Origin: Variovorax sp. OK212
GTDB taxonomy: Bacteria > Pseudomonadota > Gammaproteobacteria > Burkholderiales > Burkholderiaceae_C
Reading direction: 5' to 3'
Assembly: GCF_900112425.1 (NCBI RefSeq)
Contig: NZ_FOLP01000025.1
Coordinates: 27,464-91,463, forward strand
Length of the DNA: 64,000 nucleotides
Shown: positions 25,099-32,452 of the stretch, piece by piece
Numbering within the stretch: the first letter of the stretch is position 1
How the letters are laid out: each line of letters starts with the position of its first letter
Notes under the pieces: model-generated
Databases searched by the model: none
What the model was told of the DNA's origin: nothing
Seen by the model: only the letters and a program-made list of their open reading frames with translations
Position numbers and translations under genes: made by a program

Positions 25099-28045
25099 GG
25101 TCTCCGCGATGCCGGCCGCGCAGGTTCGCCACCCCTTGCTGAAGGGCCGGCAGCAGGTGGCCGCGCTCTGGTTTCCGTCGGACTGGTTCGACGAGGCCGC
25201 GCGTGCCCGCCGCATCGTCGATGCATGGCGCACGGGCGCGCAGGCGTTGCGGTTTGCCGAGGGCGATCTGCTTCGCTTCGCGGACCCGATGGCGCTCGAC
25301 TGCGACCATGCCACCGGCTGGCCCCTGCGGCGTGAAGGACAGTCGCTTTGCTCCGCCGAACTCGACCGCGGCGAACGCGCCGCGCTGCCGCCGGCCGACA
25401 TCTGGCTCGTGAATGGCGGCGAAGTGCTGGCCCTGCGCCTGGCGCAAGCCACGCCGCTCGATCCTTCGCAGTGGCTGGCCCCGGGCCCACCCCTGTTCGA
25501 CACCTTCGATTGCCGCGAGACGCTGCCTGAGCCCGTGGTGCTCGATACAGACGGGCGCACGCTGCGCGAGGTGCTCGGTGACGCCGTGCCACCCGCCAGC
25601 GTCGAGCAGGCCGCGTTCCTCGAGACCTTGCGCGAGCGGGCGAAGCGCGAGGGCGCCCTGAAGCAGCAGACGCGGCCCGGCACGCCTTCGGGCGCGCGCG
25701 ACAGCCGCGGCAACACAGGCGTTTCGTCGACCGTGCGGTGGGTCCTGGGTGTCGGCGCGTTCGTGCTGTTTGCCAGGATGCTGTTCGAGCACCTGGGTGC
25801 GCCGGGCCCGTCGGGTGTGGCGGGTGCGGCGTGGCCGACCCGGTCCGCCTCGGTGTCGCATGTCGACGCGTCCGCGTTGTGGCTTTCGCTGATCGTCTTC
25901 GCGCTCGTGGTCCTGATCGCCTGGGGAATGCGGCGCTTCAACTCGGGGAATGTGGGCAGGGCGTCCCGCCGCCCTGGCAGTGGCACGTCGGCGGCCAGGC
26001 CCGCACCCGCGCGCCCGGCCGCAACGCCGCTGAAGCAACGCGGCAGCGCGCAGCCGGGCCGCTCGCGCTGGCGCGACTGGGTGGCGCGCCTTGCCATCAC
26101 CTCGCGCCTGTCGAGGCTGCTGGGCCGCCAGCAGGCGGCCTATCTGAACCGCATGCTCAAGATGTTCGACGACGGCGATCTCGAGCAGGCGCTGCGCCAC
26201 GCGATTCCGCTGGGCGGCGACGTGCAGTCGCTCGGGCAGGCCTTCGGCACGCCGGGGCCGCGCGGCGACCTGTCGCTGAGCGGTTCGCTGGCACAGGGGC
26301 CGAGCATCAACCTGGGCAACGACTTCGAGGCGCACCTGCGCCAGCTCTACCGCAAGACCTTCGAGAAGCTCGACCGCGAAGGCCGCATCGACGAGGCCGT
26401 GTTCGTGCTGGCCGAGCTGCTGCAGGCGCGCCAGGAAGCGCTGGACTACCTCGAGAAGCACCAGCGCCATGCGCAGGCCGCCGAGCTTGCGCTGTCCTGG
26501 GACTGGCCGCCCGCCACCATCGTGCGCCTGCTGTGCCTGGCCGGCGACTGGCGCCGCGCGCTGGCCGTGGCGCGTCGCGACAACGCCTTTGCCAGCGCCG
26601 TGCTGCAGCTGCAGGAGCGCTGGCCCGACGCCGCGAACCGCCTGCGCGAGGAGTGGGGCCAGGCGCTGGCGCAGCAAGGCGAGTGGTTGAAGGCCGTGGA
26701 CGCCGTGTGGCCGGCCGCCTCGTTGCGCGAGCAGGCCGCCGCATGGTTGCTGGCCGCGGAGACTTCAGGCGGCCAACTGGCGGCCCGTGCGCTGGTGCAG
26801 CGCGCGCTGTTGCTGCCCGACACGCTGCAGGCTTGCATGGCGCGGCTGCAGGCGCTGCGCGACGACGCATCGCTGCACGGCGAACGCGCGGCACTGGCGT
26901 TCGCGTTGAACGCGGTGACGGGCCATACCGATGCGTCGCGCGGGCTGGTCGCGGTGTTGCTGCCCGCGCTGCTGGCCGATCAGGCCCGAGGCGTGGGCCG
27001 GCTGGAAAAGAAGGCATTGCAGGCCTTGCTGCGGTCGAGCGCGGATACGTTGCTGCAGGCCGATCTTCCAGGCTCCGAGTTGCCGGCCGTCGAGGCCAGG
27101 CCGCTCGCGAAGCAGTCCGCGGCACTGGCGTTCGAAGCACCGGAGGCGGGCGCCCACGCAGTGCTCGATGCCGCACTGCTCGACGAAGACCGCTACCTCG
27201 TCGCCATCGGCGAGGCCGGCGCGCTCATGACCAACAGCGTCGGCCGCGTGCTGGCCCGCTTCGCCGTGCCGGCCTACCGGCTGGTGGTGGCGCACAGCGG
27301 GCAGGTGGCGCTGGCACTGGCGCAGCGCGACGGTCTCTGGCGCGTGAGCCGCATCGACCTCGTGCAGCGGCAGGTCAGCGACCTGGGCCTGGGCGCGTTC
27401 GATCATTTCGCCACCGCCTTCGACGGCATCGCGTGGACGGTGGCGCGTGGGCGCCGCGTCCAGGTGATCGATACGGGGCGCTCGCTGCAGGACGTGCTCT
27501 GGCAGGTGAACGACCTGCCGGGAGAGGTGCAGGAGTTCGCGGCCACGCAGCACCTGGAACAGTTCATCGTGCACGACGACGTGCTGGGCCCGTGCCTCTG
27601 GCGCTACCAGTGCCCGCAAAGGCGCTTGCTGAGCCGTGAACAGATCGACGTCAGCGCGATCCCGCGGTCGACGCACCTGCTGCATCCGCAGCACGGCCCG
27701 TTCCGCCTGATCTGCGCGGCGCCGGAAGAGCGCGGCGTGCACATGACGTGGAAGGTCGTGCATGGCGTGGAGGGCGATGCCTGGCTGTCATCGCGCGATG
27801 GCGGCGCGTTCCAGCTGTGGGCCGACCAGGAATGGCTCGTCGTCGCGCAAGCCGCGGCCGTGGGCTGGCGCGTGCGGTGGCTGTCGCTGCGCGGCGGCGG
27901 CCTTGCCGCTTCGGTCGACTGGCCCGGCGATGCGCCGCCGGTGGCGCGTCCCGTGCGCAACGGCTGGCTGCTGCACGACGGCGAAGGCCGCGTGCTGCAC
28001 CTCGACGTGGAACGCAGCGTGACAGCGGGCTTTGCCGTGCGCTGA
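25082..28045 (+). CDS. bpX6-like transmembrane propeller protein of the ternary system
   Basis: A 987-residue protein, the largest of the operon. An N-terminal globular domain (~1-200) precedes two membrane segments near residues 217-238 and 262-285, joined by a short loop, and a basic Pro-rich linker. A helical repeat region follows (LNRMLKMFDDGDLEQALRHAIPLGGDV, TFEKLDREGRIDEAVFVLAELLQ), reminiscent of TPR-like repeats. The C-terminal ~370 residues form a beta-propeller-like domain. The AAGGAG site 6 bases before ATG 25082 decides the start and lies inside the preceding gene. Membrane anchoring of this subunit implies that the system works at the inner membrane. Confidence 0.72.
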   Translation: MPTPPEVSAMPAAQVRHPLLKGRQQVAALWFPSDWFDEAARARRIVDAWRTGAQALRFAEGDLLRFADPMALDCDHATGWPLRREGQSLCSAELDRGERAALPPADIWLVNGGEVLALRLAQATPLDPSQWLAPGPPLFDTFDCRETLPEPVVLDTDGRTLREVLGDAVPPASVEQAAFLETLRERAKREGALKQQTRPGTPSGARDSRGNTGVSSTVRWVLGVGAFVLFARMLFEHLGAPGPSGVAGAAWPTRSASVSHVDASALWLSLIVFALVVLIAWGMRRFNSGNVGRASRRPGSGTSAARPAPARPAATPLKQRGSAQPGRSRWRDWVARLAITSRLSRLLGRQQAAYLNRMLKMFDDGDLEQALRHAIPLGGDVQSLGQAFGTPGPRGDLSLSGSLAQGPSINLGNDFEAHLRQLYRKTFEKLDREGRIDEAVFVLAELLQARQEALDYLEKHQRHAQAAELALSWDWPPATIVRLLCLAGDWRRALAVARRDNAFASAVLQLQERWPDAANRLREEWGQALAQQGEWLKAVDAVWPAASLREQAAAWLLAAETSGGQLAARALVQRALLLPDTLQACMARLQALRDDASLHGERAALAFALNAVTGHTDASRGLVAVLLPALLADQARGVGRLEKKALQALLRSSADTLLQADLPGSELPAVEARPLAKQSAALAFEAPEAGAHAVLDAALLDEDRYLVAIGEAGALMTNSVGRVLARFAVPAYRLVVAHSGQVALALAQRDGLWRVSRIDLVQRQVSDLGLGAFDHFATAFDGIAWTVARGRRVQVIDTGRSLQDVLWQVNDLPGEVQEFAATQHLEQFIVHDDVLGPCLWRYQCPQRRLLSREQIDVSAIPRSTHLLHPQHGPFRLICAAPEERGVHMTWKVVHGVEGDAWLSSRDGGAFQLWADQEWLVVAQAAAVGWRVRWLSLRGGGLAASVDWPGDAPPVARPVRNGWLLHDGEGRVLHLDVERSVTAGFAVR

Positions 28046-28050
28046 AGGCG

Positions 28051-28473
28051 CTACTTCCAGGGCGTAGCCGGCGGAATCTCGCACACCGGCTCGACATCGA
28101 TGCTCTTGAAGTCCGCCGGCGAGACGATCTCCAGGTACTCCATGTCGGGCGAGTAGTCGAACAGGAAGTGCCGGATGCCGGGGCGCTGGTGCACCACGTC
28201 GCCGGCCTCCACCAGCGTCTCCTTGTCCTCGTACATGAAGCGGGCCCAGCCCTTGACCATGATCACGATCTGGAAGTCCGCCTCGTGGCGGTGCCAGCCG
28301 GTGCCCGTTTCCGGTGCCATGTTGGCCTTGACCAGATGCGCGATGACCTTGCCGTTGGTCGCCTCGGCAATGCCCAGGTCGCGATAGAGAAAGAAGTCGC
28401 GCAACCCGCCCGAGACGAATTCCGTGTCGCCGGGTTTCACATGGGAGAACTGGGTGGCCGTACGGTCCAGCAT
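28051..28473 (-). CDS. Cupin-domain protein
   Basis: A 140-residue single cupin barrel. Metal-binding motif 1 appears as GWHRHEADFQIVIMVKG and motif 2 as GDVVHQRPGIRHFLF. The start is ATG 28473, with AAGGAG 6 bases upstream. A longer frame to 28512 has no such site. It is convergent with the ternary operon, the two stop codons being only 5 bases apart. It is probably a small-molecule enzyme or a sensor; the exact reaction cannot be told. Confidence 0.82.
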   Translation of the reverse strand: MLDRTATQFSHVKPGDTEFVSGGLRDFFLYRDLGIAEATNGKVIAHLVKANMAPETGTGWHRHEADFQIVIMVKGWARFMYEDKETLVEAGDVVHQRPGIRHFLFDYSPDMEYLEIVSPADFKSIDVEPVCEIPPATPWK

Positions 28474-28590
28474 GGGGCGCTCCTTCGCAGGGGTGGTGGT
28501 GCGGTGCGGCACGCATAAAGCGTTCCCGCCGCACGCGCCCTTCGTGCATCCCTCGTGCGCCCCTCGTGCACTTTCCGTGCGCCCTGCGGC

Positions 28591-29544
28591 TCAGCGCCCC
28601 GCGAAGCCGTCGGTCGCGCGCACCAGCCGGTCGAGGATGCCGGGCTCCGAGTAGGCGTGCCCCGCGCCTTCGACCAGGTGGAACTCGGCCCCGGGCCAGG
28701 CCCGGTGCAGCGCCCAGGCATGGCGCGCGGGGCAGGGCATGTCGTAGCGGCCGTGCACGATCACGCCGGGAATGTCGTGCAGCCGGTGCGCGTCGCGCAG
28801 CAGCTGGCCCTCTTCGAGCCAGGCGTCGTGCACGAAGTAGTGGTTCTCCAGCCGCGCGAAGGCCAGCGCGAAGTGATCGTCGGCATGCGTGTCGGCCAGC
28901 GCCTGGCTCGGCAGCAGCGTGATGGTCTCGCCCTCCCACACGCTCCAGGCGCGCGCCGCCTCGATGCGCGCCACCGGGTCGTCACCGGTCAGGCGCTTGC
29001 GGTAGGCCGCGATCATGTCGCCGCGCTCGGCCTCGGGAATGGGCGCCTGGAACTTCTCCCACTTGTCGGGGAACATCTCCGACACGCCGAACTGGTAGTA
29101 CCAGCGCAACTCGGCCCGCGTCACGGTGTAGATGCCGCGCAGCACCAGTTCGCTCACGCGCTCGGGGTGCTTCTGCGCATAGGCCAGGGCCAGCGTGGAG
29201 CCCCACGAGCCGCCGAACACCAGCCAGCGATCGACGCCGGCCAGTTCACGAAGCCGCTCGATGTCGGCCACCAGGTGCCAGGTGGTGTTGGCCTCCAGCC
29301 CGGCGTGCGGCAGCGACTGCCCGCAGCCGCGCTGGTCGAACAGCATCAGGTCGTAGCGCGCCGGATCGAACAGCCGGCGGTGCTCGGGCGAGATGCCGCC
29401 GCCCGGCCCGCCGTGCAAGAACACCGCTGGCCTGGCACCGGGCGTGCCCACGCGTTCGTAGCGGATGCGGTGGCCGTCGCCCACGTCGAGCATGCCGGTT
29501 TCGTAGGGTTCGATGGGGGGATACAGCTGGCGCAGTTCGGTCAT
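28591..29544 (-). CDS. pip: Prolyl aminopeptidase
   Basis: A 317-residue alpha/beta hydrolase of the S33 family that removes N-terminal proline from peptides. It has the oxyanion HGGPGGG (residues 44-50), nucleophile Ser113 in GGSWGST, acid Asp in HGRYDMPCP and catalytic His in GAGHA. The length is typical of the short (~315-residue) form. It is cytoplasmic, with no signal peptide. The ATG 29544 is the first residue of the usual family start (TELRQLYPPIEPYETG). It is a housekeeping gene with no obvious functional link to its neighbours. Confidence 0.95.
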   Translation of the reverse strand: MTELRQLYPPIEPYETGMLDVGDGHRIRYERVGTPGARPAVFLHGGPGGGISPEHRRLFDPARYDLMLFDQRGCGQSLPHAGLEANTTWHLVADIERLRELAGVDRWLVFGGSWGSTLALAYAQKHPERVSELVLRGIYTVTRAELRWYYQFGVSEMFPDKWEKFQAPIPEAERGDMIAAYRKRLTGDDPVARIEAARAWSVWEGETITLLPSQALADTHADDHFALAFARLENHYFVHDAWLEEGQLLRDAHRLHDIPGVIVHGRYDMPCPARHAWALHRAWPGAEFHLVEGAGHAYSEPGILDRLVRATDGFAGR

Positions 29545-29610
29545 TGGCGGGTCCTTCGTCGGTAGATCTGCATATCGTCGGTGCGTGCCGTACGGTAAGC
29601 GATGCGCGGC

Positions 29611-30447
29611 TCAGGCCGGTCCGCGTGCCAGTGCGCGCTCCACGTCGGCCGCGAGCGCGAGCAGGGCGGGCGACAGCTCGCGCACCACGCTGTCGAGCGA
29701 CTCGGTGCTCGACACGCTGAGGTTGAGCACATAGGCTGACGCGCCGGGCGCGGCGCCGCCCGGCGAACGGGTGGGCGCGGCGTCCCCCGGCGCGCGGATG
29801 GGCGCCGCGAGCGCCACCACCTCCGGCTGCCACGAGGCCGCGCAGAAGCCCCGCTCGGCCACGCTGGCCATGGCCAGTTCGATCTCGTCGCGCAGCGCGG
29901 GCCATTGCGCGCGGCGGCGCTGCTTGAAAAGCGCGTACAGCGCCTTGCGCCGCGCCTCGCCCGCGGTCGCCAGCCAGGCGCGGCCGAGCGAGGTGAGTTC
30001 CATCGGCACGCGCTGCCCCGACACCACGTTGCGCAGTGACACGCGGCGGTTGTAGCGGATCGATTCCAGGTAGACCATCTCGTCGCGGTCGGGCGCGGCC
30101 AGCCCGACGTTGATGCGGCGGGCCTCGGCCAGCGCGCGCATCTTCGGCGCGGCCAGCGCCAGCACGGTGGAGCCCGAACGCATCGCATGCGCCAGGCTCA
30201 GCACCGCGGGCGCCAGCCGGTAGGCGCGCTGCCCGGCGTCCACCTGCAGCATGCCGGCGCCCACCAGCGTCTGCGTGAGCCGGCTCACGGTCGAGCGCGA
30301 AAGGCCGGTGCGGTCCGCCAGCTCGGCATTGCCCAGCAGTTCGGAGCCGGGGCGAAAGGCGCGCAGTATTTCCACGCCGCGTTCCAGCGAGCGGTTGGCC
30401 GGCGAGAGGCCGGGTTTCTCGTCGAGCGAGGGCGTCATCCGGGCCAT
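29611..30447 (-). CDS. IclR-family transcriptional regulator
   Basis: A 278-residue regulator. A winged helix (~residues 15-75: RSLERGVEILRAFRPG ... DRTGLSRSTVSRLTQTLVGAGML) is followed by an IclR effector domain (GRAWLATAGEARRKALY, SVAERGFCAASWQPEVVALAAPI). I placed the start at ATG 30447, which has GGAG 7 bases upstream. The earlier ATG at 30492 lies inside an inverted repeat that looks like the operator. It is divergent from a Bug receptor, enoyl-CoA hydratase and acyl-CoA synthetase operon and probably controls it in response to an aromatic or short-chain acid. An Ala/Pro-rich insert interrupts the effector domain. Confidence 0.88.
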   Translation of the reverse strand: MARMTPSLDEKPGLSPANRSLERGVEILRAFRPGSELLGNAELADRTGLSRSTVSRLTQTLVGAGMLQVDAGQRAYRLAPAVLSLAHAMRSGSTVLALAAPKMRALAEARRINVGLAAPDRDEMVYLESIRYNRRVSLRNVVSGQRVPMELTSLGRAWLATAGEARRKALYALFKQRRRAQWPALRDEIELAMASVAERGFCAASWQPEVVALAAPIRAPGDAAPTRSPGGAAPGASAYVLNLSVSSTESLDSVVRELSPALLALAADVERALARGPA

Positions 30448-30485
30448 GGCTGTCTCCGTGCGGCCGCTGGAAGGGCCTTTGTTTG

Positions 30486-30502
30486 ATTCCATTGGTTGGA
30501 AT
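30486..30502. promoter_or_regulatory. Inverted repeat, probable IclR operator
   Basis: ATTCCA-TTGGT-TGGAAT is a perfect 6-base inverted repeat with a 5-base spacer in the divergent gap. It is of the size and symmetry expected for an IclR-family site. It lies 39 bases upstream of the preferred IclR start and 86 bases upstream of the Bug ATG. Binding is inferred. Confidence 0.5.
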
Positions 30503-30587
30503 TTGGGGAGTGTATGCCGGGCCCTGAAAACCTATGCTTTTCCCATGGCGCGATGACTTCCTTTCGCGCCCCACAGGAGACAAGTCA

Positions 30588-31598
30588 ATGAAGTTCCCCA
30601 TTCGATTCCACGGGCGTGCGCGGCGGGCCCTCATGAACGTCGCCGCGGCGTTCGCCGGCGCGGCGCTCACGCTGGCAGCGGGCGCCTCGATGGCGCAGGA
30701 GTTCCCCAAGAAGCAGCCCATTCGCCTCGTGGTGCCGTTCGCGGCCGGCGGCGGCACCGACGTGATCGCACGCGTGCTCGGCGCGGGCATCGGCGCCGAG
30801 CTGCACCAGTCGGTGATCGTCGAGAACAAGCCCGGCGCCGGCACCATCATCGGCAGCGACTACGTCGCCAAGAGCGCGCCCGACGGCTACACGCTGCTGA
30901 TGGCGACCTTCGCGCATGCGGTGAACCCCAGCCTGCAGCCCAAGCTGCCCTACGACCAGGCCAAGGCCTTCGCGCCGTTGAGCCTGGTGGGCCGCTCGCC
31001 CAACGTGCTGGTGGTGCGCAGCGACCGCGACTTCAAGTCGGTGGCCGACGTGCTCGCGTTCGCCAGGGCCAACCCGGGCAAGCTCAGCTACGGCTCGTTC
31101 GGCAACGGCACCTCCGCGCACCTGGCGGGCGAGCTCTTCAAGCGGCTGGCCAAGGTCGACCTGACGCACGTGCCGTACCGCGGCTCGGCGCCCGCGCTCA
31201 CCGACCTGCTCGGCGGCCAGATCGACCTGATGTTCACCACCGCCGCGAGCGTGGCGCCCTACGTGGCGAGCGGCAAGCTGCGCGCGCTGGCCGTGACCTC
31301 GCCGCAGCGCTCGCCGGCGATGCCGTCGGTGCCCACGGTGGCCGAGAGCGGCGTGCCCGGCTACGTGGCCGAGAGCTGGTACGGCCTGTACGCGCCGGCC
31401 GGCACGCCCGCCGACGTGGTGGCGCGGCTCAACGCCGCGATCCGCAAGTCCGCGGCCTCCGAGACCTTCCGCAAGCGCATTGCCGACGAAGGGATCGTGG
31501 TGATCGCCTCGCCGCCCGAAGAACTGGCGCGCTACGTCGCCGCCGAAGAGGTGCGCTGGGGCCAGCTGGTGCGCGAGGCGCACATCACGCTCGACTGA
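30588..31598 (+). CDS. Bug-family (TctC-like) periplasmic solute-binding protein
   Basis: A 336-residue receptor with a signal peptide (cleavage after GASMA-QE) and the full set of Bug motifs: PIRLVVPFAAGGGTDVIAR, NKPGAGTIIGSDYVAKSAPDG, YGSFGNGTSAHL, VPYRGSAPALTDLLGGQID. It should bind an organic acid in the periplasm. ATG 30588 has CAGGAG 8 bases upstream. It leads a three-gene operon with an enoyl-CoA hydratase and an acyl-CoA synthetase, so the ligand is probably an acid that the operon then converts to a CoA ester. No membrane TctAB genes lie nearby. Confidence 0.92.
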   Translation: MKFPIRFHGRARRALMNVAAAFAGAALTLAAGASMAQEFPKKQPIRLVVPFAAGGGTDVIARVLGAGIGAELHQSVIVENKPGAGTIIGSDYVAKSAPDGYTLLMATFAHAVNPSLQPKLPYDQAKAFAPLSLVGRSPNVLVVRSDRDFKSVADVLAFARANPGKLSYGSFGNGTSAHLAGELFKRLAKVDLTHVPYRGSAPALTDLLGGQIDLMFTTAASVAPYVASGKLRALAVTSPQRSPAMPSVPTVAESGVPGYVAESWYGLYAPAGTPADVVARLNAAIRKSAASETFRKRIADEGIVVIASPPEELARYVAAEEVRWGQLVREAHITLD

Positions 31599-31646
31599 CC
31601 CCTTCCGCTTGCTTGTTCCCCTTGCTTGTTCCACCGGACTCCCGAC

Positions 31647-32447
31647 ATGACGAACCCCACCCCCTACGTCCAGCTGCGCACCGAGGACGGCGTTGCCGTC
31701 CTCACCCTCGACCGGCCCGACGTGCGCAACGCCATCAACGACGACATGCGCGGCGAGCTCATGGCCGCGCTGGAGCGCGTGAACCGCGACGACAGCGTGC
31801 GCGCGCTGGTGCTCACCGGCGCGGGCAAGGCCTTCTGCGCGGGCGGCGACATCCGCGCGATGCAGCAGCGCATGCAGGCGCCAGCGGGCGACGTGGCCTA
31901 CAACGGCTGGGCGCGCCAGCAGCGCACCCACCACGCGCTGACGGCGCTGCGCGACCTGCCCAAGCCGACCATCGCGGCGGTGAACGGCGCGTCGACCGGC
32001 CTGGGCACCGACCTGGCGATGGCCTGCGACTTCGTCGTTGCGTCGCAGCCGCATGCCAGCTTCGCGTGGAACTACGTGCTGCGCGGGCTCATTCCCGACG
32101 GCGGCGGCATGTACTTCCTGCCGCGCCGCGTGGGCCTGGCCAAGGCCAAGGCGCTGATCTTCACCGGCCGCACCGTGCGCGCGGACGAGGCCATCGCACT
32201 CGGCGTGGCCGACCGCCTGAGCACGCCCGACGCGCTGGTGAGCGACGCCGTCGCATGGGCGCGCGAACTGGGCGCGGGCTCGCGCACCTCGATCGCGCTG
32301 GCCAAGGGCATCCTCAACCAGAGCTTCGAGCTGCAGGCCGAGCAGGTCTTCAGCATGGGCAGCCAGGCGCAGGCCATCTGCTACACCTCGAACGAGCACC
32401 GCGCGGCGGTCGAGGCGTTCCTGTCGAAGTCGGCGGCGAAGGAGTGA
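31647..32447 (+). CDS. Enoyl-CoA hydratase/isomerase family protein
   Basis: A 266-residue crotonase-fold enzyme acting on acyl-CoA esters. Oxyanion-hole segments KAFCAGGDIRAM and GASTGLGTDLAMACDFVVAS are clear. In the second catalytic segment, LIPDGGGMYFLPRRVG, Asp stands where classical hydratases have Glu, as in isomerase-like members. ATG 31647 gives the normal family length. It starts 48 bases after the Bug receptor stop and ends 5 bases before the next ATG, clearly one operon. It could catalyse hydration or isomerisation of the CoA ester made by the downstream ligase. Confidence 0.9.
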   Translation: MTNPTPYVQLRTEDGVAVLTLDRPDVRNAINDDMRGELMAALERVNRDDSVRALVLTGAGKAFCAGGDIRAMQQRMQAPAGDVAYNGWARQQRTHHALTALRDLPKPTIAAVNGASTGLGTDLAMACDFVVASQPHASFAWNYVLRGLIPDGGGMYFLPRRVGLAKAKALIFTGRTVRADEAIALGVADRLSTPDALVSDAVAWARELGAGSRTSIALAKGILNQSFELQAEQVFSMGSQAQAICYTSNEHRAAVEAFLSKSAAKE

Positions 32448-32452
32448 CGGCC

